NCBI GenBank assembly: GCA_027972325.1
Contig: JAPMOS010000112.1
Coordinates: forward strand, 1 to 64,000
Length of the DNA stretch: 64,000 nucleotides
Direction of reading: 5' to 3'
From: Paratrimastix pyriformis
Lineage: Eukaryota > Preaxostyla > Paratrimastigidae
How positions within the stretch are numbered: the stretch's first letter is position 1; the number at the start of each line of letters is the position of its first letter. The notes under the pieces are model-generated. The model was not told where the DNA came from, searched no databases, and saw only the letters and a list, made by a program, of their open reading frames with translations. The translations under genes were made by a program, and so were the position numbers. Positions 8,112 to 22,770 of the stretch are shown piece by piece.

Positions 8112-10979
8112 ATGAAAATATCGGTCGAATACCTCGGCATCCGCGAGCAGCTTGAGGTGGAGCCAGGTTATACTGCCGAACTTCTTCGCGTTCAGATATT
8201 TTCTATTTTTGGTGCTCCTTCGGATCGTCAGGAGTGGAGATATGCTGGCAGATTCCTCTCCGGGACCGATCTTTCCGAACAAACTCTCGATGACTTGGGG
8301 TTTGGAGCCTTATCCTCGATGATTCGGGGTTTCACTGTCTCCTGACTCCGGAACTAGGATCAATGATGGTTGTGTCATCCAGCTCGGTGTACCCGCACCC
8401 CCGCAGCCCACCGATCCGGCCAATGCTCCTGCTTCAGAACTTGCTGAAGCGAAAGATGTCTGCACCCGCTCCTTCTTTGGGACTTCGCCACTTTGCCAGC
8501 CCTGCGTATTGGCCGGTCTGCTGCCTCCCTCCCCCCACCTCCGGTTGGATCATGTCGGCCTTTTACCAGACGGCAAACCTGTATGTGTGGCCTGTGCTAT
8601 GATGTGCCGACAAAATTCTGCCATCTCCCAAGAGTGCAGAGGACCCTTCGTTTGCCAATGCCGCGAGGTGGGCGAGTGTCTCTTCCAGGAGCGGTCTGTG
8701 TGTGGCATGCATTTGATCTGTCCTTCCTTGTCCATTTTGTGTCCATCATCGCATTCGCACCCTCAACCCACCGCCACCACTCAGCAACGAGTGCGATACA
8801 ATGGCGGCCGTTTTCTATGCTTCCCTCGTCTGTCTGGTGCCTGATTTTGGGTGCTCACCCCCCGCCGTCCAGAAATCGTCCCTCGATCTTGATGCCCACA
8901 AGCAAAGAGACGTCCAGGTCTGACCCCGCAGCCACAGCATCGACCCTTTTCCAAACCTGGCGTGGCGGCAGCTTCTCCCTGCCAAGCGTCGCCTTGCGAG
9001 CCGCCTCCGATCGTATGCAGAGATGCGGATGAGCTACGAGAGCGAGGCGATGCAGGTCCCTCCATCCAGCCGCGACCCGCGTGATATCATTTCCTCGCAG
9101 GAAACGGCCCGTTCCGTCATTCCCCTCGACGAACTTCGCGCTGCTGCGGAGGCCGACCCCGATCCGACCCTTGCGCCCTCGGACAAAGTCTCTCCCCATC
9201 CCCGGGAAAAGTGTGGAAGGAATGTTTGGCACTAGACACGACACATCGTGGAAAGAAAGGGCCGAATCGCCGCGAAAGCTCAACTAAGAAACCCTTTATC
9301 CGCTCTGAGCGTTTCATCTCCCGCCTGTGACTTGGCCGATCGGACGACAACTTCACTCTTGCTGTATCGCATTTGCATCTGCGCCTGCGTTTTCAGCCGC
9401 CGTGTGCGTGTGTACGTGGACATGCAACTGCCGCGGGACACGCGCAAACACCCACACCCAGACGTTGGTGTGTGGTTGTTCCTCCTCCTGCATTCACCTC
9501 CATCTCCATCTCCTCGGTATCTTTTCCCACCCAGCTGGTGAAGCAATTACTGCACTGGTTCAAGCGCACATTCCGTTGGGTCAACGAGCCCCCCTGCGAC
9601 CACTGCGGTGCATCAACTAAGCGTCTTGGTGCCGATCGGCCCACGGCAGACGAGCAGCGTTACGGGGCTGGCATCACGGAGGTCTGTCGCCCGCCTGAGT
9701 CGGTCCTTCAAAGGACCCTTCTCATTAACGGTGCGCGGGTGGGCGGGGGATCCTTCCAGTTGTATCAGTGTTCCACCTGCGCTCTGATCACACGCTTTCC
9801 GCGCTATAACCACGCCGGCAAGATCATGCAGACGCGCCGCGGGCGATGCGGAGAGTTTGCCCAGGTCCGCCGCCCTTCTTCTTCCTCCCCACCCGCACCG
9901 CACCGCACCGCACCGCACCGCACCGCACCGCACCGCATCGTAGCGCTCCTCGCAGGTGTGCTCTGTTCTCGCTGTTCCCGTCCCCCCCCCCCCCACCCAC
10001 CCACCCACCCATACGCCCCAAGTCAGTCCTGTACAATCAATTGGTCGAGTCGTCGGGCACACCGTTTTCGCTCTTCCATCATTGATCCCGCCCCGCCTTT
10101 TCTCATATGCATGAAGGCCTTTTGCCTCTGCTGCCGTTCTCTGGGCATGCATGTCCGGCTTATTCTGGACTGGACGGACCACGTTTGGGTGGAGGTCTGC
10201 CAGCCTGACCGCTCCGACACAGCCCAACCTCACAACCACGGCACGGCACGGGTCTGGCAGGTCTATTCCGAGGCCCAGCGGCGTTGGGTCCACTGCGACT
10301 GCTGCGAGGACACCTATGATGCCCCCTTGATGTACGAGTCGGGGTCTGGCAGGCCACGGAACACTCGCCCTGACAGACAGTTGTTTTCTCTTGTTGTTTT
10401 AACCCTCACCTCTTTTCTGGGTTTTTTGGGGGCCTCTACAGCTGGGGAAAGAAGCTCTCGTATATACTGGCTTTCTCTGGTCTGTCCTCCGCCGGTGGTC
10501 GCTGGACGCTCATCCTCTTTCCAACCAGAGGATGGGATTGCCGATGTCACCCGCCGCTACACTCGCCGATATCCCGAGGTCCTCGCCAGGCGCACCGAAA
10601 TCCTTGAGGAGGCCTGCGGTGATCTCCGCCACCCACCACATCTCACTGCCCGGATCATCTAGGGCCTTTGCGATCTTCTCGCGGACGTGGACTCCCGCCT
10701 TAAGGCCCGACTGAGCCCAGCACAGTGCGCTGCTGCCCGCGAGCGGTCTGGGCTCTCCCCTTGGATCTGGCGGCGATTTTCCCTTCCCCTCCCGCTTTCT
10801 TTCTTAGTGACCGCCAGGAGGCCGAGGAACTCGAGGCCAGTCTTCACCCACTTGCCCCTGCGGGTGCCTGCCCTCATTCGGATGGGGAAGCTTCACACGA
10901 TGACTCGCAACGCCAACTGAAGCCTGAGGAAACGGCAGGCAGACTATCGGGAACCGCGGACGGCCCCAAAATCGAGTAA
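8112..10979 (+). CDS. PNG1: Peptide:N-glycanase with N-terminal ubiquitin-like domain
   Basis: Cytosolic PNGase removes N-glycans from misfolded glycoproteins during ER-associated degradation. From ATG 8112 the protein opens with a ubiquitin-like fold (KISVEYLGIREQLEVEPGYT, with FLSGTDLSEQTLDDLGFG), as in plant PNG1. A Cys-rich module follows, CTRSFFGTSPLCQPC, spliced to DGKPVCVACAMMC and GPFVCQC; it resembles a UBR-type zinc finger. The transglutaminase-like core begins QLLHWFKRTFRWVNEPPCDH. It has two zinc CxxC pairs (CDHC near 9597, CSTC near 9772), the catalytic Cys in TRRGRCGEF (near 9845), the His in DWTDHVWVEV (near 10180) and the Asp in WVHCDCCED (near 10300). It ends DVTRRYTRRYPEVL plus an acidic tail to TAA 10977-10979. 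All catalytic residues are present. Introns start GTCYG or near variants and one contains a (GCACC)n repeat at about 9895-9935. Confidence 0.9.
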
Positions 10980-11351
10980 AGCGCTTCATCTTCAATCAAC
11001 CCGTTTGACAGCATCGGTGGCGGAACGGTGCAGTGTGTATCCCCTTTCGCTAGGGTTAGGGTTAGGCGAATGCAAGCCATCAAGTCCCGATGGGGTCGGA
11101 GACGGAGGGAGCGGCGGATACTCTCTCCTCCATTCCATGGCTGATCGTTTCATTACTCCATTCTCTAAATGTTCCATCTGAAATTCTCGGAACTGTAATG
11201 TTTCTTTCTCCTGAGTCCTGACTCCTCTGACTGCTGAGCGCCTGAGTGACTCCTCTGACTGCTTGCTGAGCGAACCATCCTCGCCCTTTGTGTGCGATCG
11301 ACAGTCACGACATGACGCTGTAAATCGACATTCTTCGCGCCACTTCAAGCC
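10980..11351. other. Intergenic stretch with a short interstitial telomere motif
   Basis: Contains (TAGGGT)n, two and a half units at about 11050-11066, in the orientation opposite to the chromosome end. A GACTCCTCTGACTGCT direct repeat lies near 11218 and 11248. This is the presumed promoter of the secreted Q-rich protein. Confidence 0.6.
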
Positions 11352-12658
11352 ATGCTAAGTCGGATTTTTGTCCTCGCATTGCTTGCCCTCTCGCCCACCG
11401 TTTTTGCCCAGTGGGGCGGCGGCGATATGTTTGGCAATGGCGGTCAGGGCTCTTTCGGCGGTGGTGGATCTCCCTACGGAGGCGGCGATAATGGGATGTT
11501 TGGCAATGGCGGTCAGGGCTCTTTCGGCGGCGGCGGCGGCGGAGACGGTGGGATGTTTGGCGGCAACCAGGGCGGATCGCCTTGGGGAGGCAACCAGGGT
11601 GGCATGTTTGGTGGCGGCCAAGGCTGTCTGTTGTTCCTTTACCTTTTTTTTTGGTCTTGAATTTTCTCGTTTTGGTAGTCGGCGACCAAGGAAACGGATT
11701 CGGTGGGCAGCAGAATCCGTGGGGCAACCAAGGAGGAAACCCGTGGGGATCGAATCAAGGGTGTCTGTCCCTCTATAAAACGTATTCCCTCACGATTGAC
11801 CCGTTAGTTGGCCAGCAACAGCAGAACCCCTGGGGCCAAGGGAACGACATGTTCGGCAACAGTCAGCAGGCGAGTCCCTGTCTGTCGTCTTACGCAAGGT
11901 AGTGAGTGCCCCATTCCCGACTCATCGTTCATTCCCGACAGTTGGTGGCCAACAGCAGAGTCCCTTCGGGTCCCAACAGGGAGGTGGCAATCCTTGGGGG
12001 AATCAAGCGCAGAGCCCCTGTCTGTCTCCGCCCTTGTATCTGCTCCTACAAATTATTTTTCCTTGTCAGTCGGCCAACAGGAACAAAACCCCTTCGCCAA
12101 CCAAGGGCAGAACCCGTTCCAACAGCAATCCCCTCAGCAGCAATACCAACAGCCACAAGACCAATACCCGCAGCAGCAACCCCAGCAGCAGCAACCCCAG
12201 CAGCAGCAACCCCAGCAGCAACCCCAGCAGCAGCAACCCCAGCAGCAGCAACCCCAGCAGCAGCAACCCCAGCAGCAGCAACCCCAGCAGGAACCTCAAC
12301 AGTCACAACAGGAACAACCGCAGCAGCAGGACCAGCAGTCGCTGCAGTCGCAGCAGCCGCAGAAGCAACAGCCGCAGCAACAGGCGCAACCACAGCAGCA
12401 GGTCCGAGTTCCTTCTCAGATTTGCTGACCCAGCTTGCTCACTTCTTCGGCCTCTAGGCGCAACACCAAAACCTGCAGCGTCCCGCCGCCTTGGAGCGGA
12501 CAAGGCCTCCGGCACAGCGGACCCCCCAACGAAGCGCCATTTGGCGCTTCATGGGTTCGCCGGCCTCCCAGACCGAACCCCAAACGAAACAACAGCAACC
12601 CCCCCAGGCTCAGCAGGCTGCGAACCGGCCGCTGGTTGGGTGCTATTACATGTATTAG
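11352..12658 (+). CDS. Secreted Gly/Gln/Asn-rich low-complexity protein
   Basis: The protein is about 346 residues in six exons: 11352-11625, 11679-11762, 11808-11879, 11942-12019, 12070-12401 and 12458-12658. It starts with a clear signal peptide (MLSRIFVLALLALSPTVFAQ). Exon 1 encodes repeats of MFGNGGQGSFGGGG. Exons 2-5 each begin with the same FGxQ phrase (FGDQ, FGQQ, FGGQ, FGQQ), with a Phe codon split T|TC or T|TT across the junction; all four junctions are phase 1 and use GTCTGT donors. Exon 5 runs into a PQQQQ tract of about 80 residues, with imperfect periodicity. Exon 6 adds a Gln-rich end finishing CYYMY with TAG at 12656-12658. No enzymatic domain. It could be a cell-surface, adhesive or cyst-wall protein; the composition is prion-like. 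Function unknown. Confidence 0.85.
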
Positions 12659-12855
12659 GCGCTCAGTCTCTCCCACTCGGTGATGCGCGTTTGTGTGGAG
12701 GAAAAAGCACTCTTGCCCAAAAGACGAAACAAAAATACATCAAAAAATGGGGAAAGGGAGCCTAGACGGCACGCTCGGGGGTCGGAGAAGGGGCCTGGTT
12801 GTGGATAAGGCTGGAGTCTTCGTCGGGGGACGAAACGGGCGAGGTCGGGTTTTGT

Positions 12856-13864
12856 TCAGAAACTAAAAAACGGCTGGTTGAGCGAACAGAAAAAAGGAGA
12901 GAACCGACGCTTTTTCATGGCTCGTTTGCGCTTGATATCCATCGGCAGGAAAACGGCAAAAAGGATGGCCTGGATCCAGTTGAGGCCCGACCCAACTGGG
13001 AGAGAGCGGAATCGTTGGGGAAAGGAAAAGAAGAAGAGGGAAAAAGCATCACTGCCTGCTGGACGCCGGGGCTAGGGGAAGAACAGACTTCCGTTTGGGA
13101 GCCAGATGTTCAGGTCGGGCTTGAGGAGGCCATAGAAGAACCAGGAGTGGGAGCTCAGCAGGGCCGCCAGAAGAAGAGGCAGGGACATGGAGGCGCACGA
13201 ACGGGCGCGGATGACTTGGCCCTGAAGTCGGACGGTCATGACTGGGCAATGGAAACTTTGCCAGACCATGGCAACGAGGGGAGCAGCAAAAAGGGCAATC
13301 GAACCCGCCATGGCCATTTTCCCAATGATATCCTGAGGAGGCGAATGTGAAACGCCCGCAAAAAAAGAAGGATGACTCGACCTTATCGTACCCAAGATCA
13401 ATAATCGAAGGAATCATGCTGACACAGAATCCAGCAATGACGATAACCAGGACGGAGCAAAGAGAAATCAAAAAGATTTTCTACCGAGACCCGCCCATTT
13501 GAGCGCGAGCTGAAGAAGGCGAGCATGATATAGAGCAAACCTGACGTTGGGCAGGCATCGTCCGGAAATAGATGAGACAATAGAAACACCCCAGGAAGCA
13601 ACCATAGGCATTTAGCCCGAAGACCGAGAAATCACGAATGAGATACCCATAAGCTGACCAAACAAAACACTGCAGGGCAATCGAAAGAATGGGAACGAAC
13701 GGGTAATCGCCCACCGAGTTCATTTTGAAGAAGCCCCAAACGCGAGGAACGAGGGCGGTGAACTGAAGACCGGCACCGATGACACCAAGGATAGAGAGCA
13801 AGGTCAGCAGCCAGCCGGGAGAATCCGAAAGTGCGGCGGCCGACACCACAGGAACGTTTTCCAT
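12856..13864 (-). CDS. SWEET: SWEET (MtN3/saliva) sugar transporter
   Basis: A membrane protein of the SWEET family, which carries sugars down their gradient across the plasma or an internal membrane. ATG at 13864 (MENVPVVSAAAL). The first triple-helix bundle is visible as WLLTLLSILGVIGAGLQF, PVRVWGFFKMNSVGDYPFVP-like and IALQCFVWSAYGYLI, then FGLNAYGCFLGCFYCLIYF. After introns the linker helix and second bundle follow: IIGKMAMAGSIALFAAPL, then ARSCASMSLPLLLAALLSS, HSWFFYGLLKPDLNIWLPNG and, across a GTCTGT intron, GSGLNWIQAILFAVFLP. A basic tail ends at TGA 12856-12858. The SWEET hallmarks PNxxG and the SM-L/P motif of the second repeat are present. It is divergent from the coiled-coil gene with 70 bp between start codons, so the promoter is probably shared. 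Confidence 0.86.
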
Positions 13865-13933
13865 CGCGACGACGCCGGCCAGCAATGCCGAAGGAGTGCG
13901 AGGCTCTTCCGAGCCGTTCGTGAAACCCTGTCG

Positions 13934-16900
13934 ATGAGTGCGCTGGATGCCCTCCGCCAATTATCGAATCAAGCGGCCAGCGATGGGACCGTCCCTTCGC
14001 CGGGTACGCCGACACAGCATCCACGGCCGCCCCCTGCCGATACGAGTCGGTTGACCATGCTTGCGCAGCAGTTGAAAGCCAAACGGGCGCAAAAACAGCA
14101 GCGTGATACTCCATCGCCCACCCCCAGTGACCGATTGGTTGGCGGAGAGCGATCCCCATCGCCAACCAACTCGGCTGCCAGCGAGGGCATCGAAGAGAAA
14201 TATCAGCGGCTTGTGCGGGCCCTGGAGGCAAGCCACCTGGCCGAGTCAAAAGAACTTAAAGCCCAACTGCATACAGTCCGCTCCCGACTCCCATCCTTTT
14301 AAACGTCCCTCCTTTCTTCCCTCCTTGCATCGGGGCAGCTTCAAGAGAAATGTGATTTACTCACGGTCTGCCGCTGTGCGGAAAGCCCCCCGCCCTAATT
14401 ACGCGGCATCATTGCCTCGTCGTCCCGCCGGCCCCTTCTTCTCATGCCCTCATAGAACCGTGCGACCGCCGCTGAGCGTGCCCTGGTCTGTCCAGACCCC
14501 CTCTTCCTTCGCTGCCGCTGGCCGCCTGTCGCTCCCGCCCGCCCCCGGAATGCGCATCGATGGGGGCCCGTGGTGTCGCCCCGTTGCAGGAGGACCTGCG
14601 TGCGAAGGCCCAGGCGGCCGAGGCCAGTGCCGCCCAGCAGGCCGCCCTGGCCGACGAGCACCTCAAAAGGTGCCGCGACCTGGTCCGTCCCCGGCCGATC
14701 TCGCCCCCTCCTCTCCCTCTAACCCCCGTGCCGCGCCACCTCGCCTCCGACCTGGGCTCCAGGACGCTCAGCTGGAGGATGGGCGCCAGCAGCTCCACCA
14801 GGCCCATCTCGAGGCGGACCACGAGCGCCGGCTCGGGCAGCTCCACGAGAAGACGTACGCGCTCACGGTCCGCCCCAGGGACCCTCCCTGCCCTCCTTCG
14901 CCCTTCTGATTGTGCTACCCTCCGACCTTCCCGGCGGGTAGCTGCCCCAGCACCACCGGGACGTCGAGCGCCTCCTGGGCCGCGCCTTTGCGGTGCTGAT
15001 GGACGAGCAGCAGCTTGCTGCGGCCTCTGGGCAGGCCAAGGTCCGGTCAGACCCGGCCCCCTCCCGGCACCGCCATACCGGGGAATGCCCTCTCCATCTC
15101 CTCCTCTCCGCTCACTGCGTGCTGATCCCCGGCCACCCGCTCCGCTGCCCTATCCGACAGGCGCAGCAACACGCTCGGCAAGCCGCCCAGGGATATGCGG
15201 AGGAGGTTGCCGTGTTGCAGGAGGCTTTGGCTCAGGCTCAGGCCGAGGTGACCGCGGCCCAGACGGCGGCACTGGCAGGGCGTCTCGAGCTCGAGCGTCA
15301 GTGCCAGGTCGGCCCCGTTGCCCGTCATGCGGTCTTTGTTGATGGTTCTCATCGGGGGTGTGGTGCCCATCGCCTGCTTTTAGGAGAAGCTGGCCCAGAA
15401 TGCCCGCGAGATGAGCGACCGGGCCGACGCCCTGGTTGGCGCGCACAGCGCCAGGGCCGACGCACTGGTCGCTGCCCACAAGGGCGCCCTGGCCGAGGCC
15501 CAGGCCCGGCTGATGGTCATGCAGCAGTCCCGCATCGCCGCCGAGCAGCTTGCCGCCGAAGCCGTCTGACCGCCGCCCTGCCCCTCCTCCCAGCCCACTC
15601 CACCCCTCCCCCGGGGTGGCCCTGTGTGCCCCCTTGGCGCGTCGGCTGCACAACCATGTGGCGGCTCCTTCCCGCCCTCGGTATGCTCTGAACGGGGCGG
15701 CGCAGGGACGGGAGGCCGAAGATGCCAAAGCCGCCGCCCACGCGGCCGTGGCCTCTTCCCAGCAGGCCGTGGCCCATTTGCAGGCCGAGAGCGCCGTGGC
15801 GCAGGGGGCCCTCCGGGCCGAGTTGCGCCAGGCCCGCGACACCATGCTCGACATGCGGAGCCGCTTGCAGACCTCGCAGACGGTCAGCGTCTTTCCTTGC
15901 AAAAAGGACCCCATTTTCATTCAGACGAGGCCTCGCAGCTCATGGATCGCGCTGTGGTGGCCTTGGGGTGGCCTGGCTGGGTCGGGCTGTCATTGGGGGC
16001 CTCGGCAGACCATCATCGCCTTGGAAGAGCGGCTCGCCCAGAAACGCACCCTCGAGGCGGAAGCCGACGAGCAGCGGGCTCTCCAACGGTCGCCTCGCTT
16101 GTCCAGGGGCGACGCATCTGGGGGGGGGGGGGGGGGATCACTCGTGTGTCCGGTCCGGCGCTCACGCCCGCTTGGCGGCTGCCTCGGGTCGTCCCCCAGG
16201 GCCGCCGAACTGGAGCGGCAGCTGGGCGCCTTCGAGGGCAGGCTGGCTACCGCGCGGGCGGAGCGCGATGCGGCCCTGCAGCTTTCCAGAGACGAGCAGG
16301 CCCGCCGGGTGGTGGCCCTCTTCCAGGTCTGACTTGGCGGTCGCAGCCACATTCCGCGTCTCCGCGCTGCCCGCCAAGGCCCGCCACTCGGCCAGCGCTG
16401 GGGTTGGGGGATGCCGCCTCGCTGCAGGCTCCTCGCTGCCCGGCTGACCCCTTCTCCGCTGCCGGGCCTGTGCATGCAGGAAAACGAAGAGAAGGCCGCG
16501 GCTCGGGCCCAGGAGCAGCAGCGCCTCCAGGGCGAGGTGGAACAGGCCCTGGCCCGCCGCTACCAGGCCCTCGCCGAGGCTGCCCACAGCGGGGCCACCC
16601 AGCTCAGGGTTCGCTTGCCCCACCCTTCCCTCGACCCATCCCCCGGCCCATCCCCCGGCCCATCCACCAAGCACAGGGTCCGCTTGCCCCACTTTCCACG
16701 CCCCGCACCCCCTGTCCCATTGGGCCTTGTTGGCGACCGCTTGGCGGTTCCCCGCCCGGTCTCTGTGCTGCAGGCTCAGGTGCTGGCGGCCTGGGAGGAG
16801 CGCAACGGGGAGGCCGAGAAGCGGCTGGCCGGCGAGCGGGCCGCGCTCTACGCCGAGGCCAACCGGGTGCAGGCCGAGGCAGATCGGCGCATCGGGGCCG

Positions 16901-19543
16901 CCCAAGCGGAGGCCCAGCGGGCCGTCGCCGAGGCCCACAAACAGGCGGCCGACACGAGGATCGTCCGTCCGGCGAGGCGCTCCCACGCGAGGGACCCCCC
17001 CCCCCCCCCCCCCCCAGCGGCTGCCCCGTGCCCTGGGGACTTTGGCATCCCACAACACCACCGCCACGCCCACACGCACACTTGCCGCACAGCAAGCGGA
17101 AGAACGGGAGCGGGCACGGGGGCAGGAGGCCTGCAGGGCGCTGGAAACGCTGGAGCGACGCCTCGAAGAGGACGGCGCCCGCCTGCAGGCCGAGCGGCGG
17201 GCCTTCGGGGAGGCGCGCGCTGTGGCCATCCGCAAGGTGAGCCCGCCACCCCGCCACCCGCCCATCCCTCCTGACCCCACCCCCTCGGCCCCTCCTTGCC
17301 CCCCCGGTCCCTTGCCCCACCGATGGTGGCCCGTGCGGCCAGCCAGAAGCCCCGCCTCACTATCGGCCGCCCCGCTCCGACCGACCGCAGATGGCCGAGA
17401 CGGTCGAGGCCCAGCACGCTCAGGCCGTCCGCGAGTGGGCCGCCGCCCGGGAGGAGACACTCCAGCAGCTGCAGGCCCACTTCGCCAAGCTGTCCGCCCG
17501 CCTGCCTGCCATCGCGCCATCCTGCCTCCGCCGCCGGTCCTCGGGTTTGGCGCCTCGGCCCGCTTTCCGTCTGACCCCACCTCGCCCTCCTCGTGGGCTC
17601 CGGGGCAGGACGGGGGCCCTCGGGGAGGCCATGGGCAGCCTCGACGAGCAGGTCGGCGCTCGCCTGGAGGCCGTCCGGGCCCAGTGGGAGAGCCGGATGA
17701 AGGATTCCCTCGCCCAGCAGCGCGCCGCCCACGAGGCCTGGTGGGACGTCTGCAGGCCCCTCTGCCGCGCTGTCTCCTTTTTGCCGTGGTGTCTCCTTTT
17801 TGTCGTGCTGTCTCCATGAGCCGTGGTGTCTCCTTTTGCCTGCTCCTGCGGCTCGCGCTCTCGACCTGCTGGCCGATGTTCCGCCGGGCTTCACGGGCCC
17901 TTGGGTCCCCCCCGGGGCGGGGGCACGTGGGGTGGGCCAGCAATGGGAGCGGGAGCACACGGCCCGGCTGGTGGAGGAGCAGCAGGACCGGGTGCGCTTC
18001 GAGGCCGACGTCACCCAGCGGGCCGCTCAGCGCTCCATGGAGGAGGCCCAGCGGGCCATGGCCGCTCTCAGGGTCCGCCCGCCCCAGCGCCGCCACCCAC
18101 ATTGGGCCTCTGGGCGACCCCTTCCTGGTTCGCTGCGCTGTCTCTGGGGCGGCAGGCCCAGCTGAAGGGTGAAGTGTCGGCTCTCCAGCAGCAGCAGGCC
18201 CAGCAGGCCGAACAGCACGCCCTCTCGCTGATCGACCTCAAGGTCAGCCAAGGACCCCTCCCTCCTCCCGCCCTCGCTTCCTTCCCCACCCCCCGGCCCC
18301 CGCCCACCTCGATTCATCCCCGCCCGCCCCCGACCCCTCCCTCCGGCCGGGTCTTTCCAGGTTGAGCACCAGAAGCGCCTCGAGGGGCTGCAACGTCAGT
18401 GCGCTTCCCATCAGGCCGCCCTCGCCCAGGCCGAAGCGCGCCACGAGGAGGCCCTCCGAGCAGCCAGCGCCCAGGCCGCAGAGACCCGAGCCCAGGCCGA
18501 GGCGCGCCACGAGGAGGCCCTGGCCGCCCTTCAAGAGGTCCGCCCAAGCTTCCATCATGCCGCTTATCGCCTTCCGACCGGCCGCTGGGTCCCGGCCGCA
18601 GGCTCTTGTCCAGGCCCAGGGGAGCGGGGAAGCCACCTTGCGGACGGTACGAGCCGAGTGCGACCAAGCCCTGGCCGCTGCCCGGAGCGCAGCCGAGGCC
18701 GAGCTGGCTACTGCCCGGGAGGCGCAGGTCGAGGCGGCCCGGCTGGCCGAGGAGCGCCTGGAGGGCCTCCGCGCCGCCCAGGCCGCAGCCGAGGCGGGGC
18801 TTCGCGAGGCCCAGCAGGAGGCCCAGCAGCGCGGCGCGGAGGCGGCCGCGGCCCGGAAAGCTCTCGATGAGGAGCGCCGCGCCGCCCAACAGCAGCTCGA
18901 GGAGGCCCATCGCCAGGTCGAGGAGGCCCACAGGCAGATGGCCACCGAGCGCCAGGTCTGCTCCGCCCCTTTCGTCGCCGAAACGAGGGAGCCCCTGGCG
19001 CGGCCTCGGCTTTCCCCGCAGCCCGTGGTTGTCGTGGGGGGTCCCATGGTGGCCTTTTTTCGGCTGTCCGCGTAGGCCTTGGCCAGCCGCTTCAAGAAGT
19101 CCATCCAACAGTGGCAGTCGACGGTCACCACGCCCCCTCCCGACGCCCCGGCATCCTGCGTCGCCACGGGCCCTGGTCTGTGACTGCCCTTCTCGAGATG
19201 CCCAGGCTCATTCTGCGGGTCCGCAGAGCCGTCCCTGCTGACCACCCCGCGGACCGAGCCAGCACTCAGCGGGCCCTTCAAACCGCCAGCCACGCCGCGC
19301 TCGGCAAACAGCGCCACGCCGTCCCTCTCGCCTCGTCTTTCGGGAGCCCGCCCCTCGGCACTGGTGCCGGAGCCAGGTTCTCCAGGCGCCTCCCTCTCCA
19401 CGTCCGGCGGCACCCAGCCCACAGGGCCATTTCCCGCCCTGACCCATATGTCGCCTTCACCCGCACCGTCCGAACATCTCCCTTTCGGAGTCGTGAACTT
19501 CCTCACACCCAGAACCAACCCAGTTTCTGATGGAACACGATAA
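13934..19543 (+). CDS. Large Ala/Gln/Glu-rich coiled-coil protein
   Basis: From ATG 13934 (MSALDALRQLSNQAASDGTV) a Ser/Pro-rich head of about 90 residues leads into a very long heptad-repeat coiled coil built of Ala, Gln, Glu, Arg and Leu (for example EDLRAKAQAAEASAAQQAAL; AAEAELATAREAQVEAARLA). It is split over about 20 exons of 60-350 bp. Nearly all introns are phase 0, start GTCCG, GTCTG or GTCGG, and fall between heptads. The last coiled-coil exon ends ASRFKKSIQQWQSTV. A Ser/Pro-rich tail of about 150 residues follows, ending NFLTPRTNPVSDGTR with TAA at 19541-19543. No motor, membrane or catalytic domain is seen. It is probably a cytoskeletal or basal-body structural protein, by inference from architecture only. 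Individual exon limits were read by eye. Confidence 0.8.
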
Positions 19544-19692
19544 AGTCGCTCCTTTCATTTTGTAATTTAACCGATGTTTTATTGTCCCGAGATGGGGTTT
19601 TGAGTTTTTGTTCCAATCGGGGGTTTTTTTTTTGTTTGCGATCTGTCGATTTTTCTGCTTGCTTCGAATTTCATCCGGATTCCCATGCGTCA

Positions 19693-22570
<2,878 letters not shown>

Positions 22571-22770
22571 CCCCCCCCCCCCCCCCCTATTGGCCCCCCT
22601 ATTGGCCCCCTATTGGCCCCCTATTGGCCCCCCTCGATTTGACTGCCATTTTCGTTTCTTCCACAAGCGGAACGGAAGGGCCCGGCATGTTGCAGCCCCG
22701 TTCAAACGACGGGCAGGCGGCAGCAGCAGCGAGCCCCCCCGGCCCCTGCGACCGGGACCCCTGCGACCGG

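Noticed and set aside
16162-18102. 646-residue minus-strand frame across the coiled-coil gene
   Set aside because: High GC content removes stop codons on the opposite strand; the + strand has heptads and consistent splice sites.
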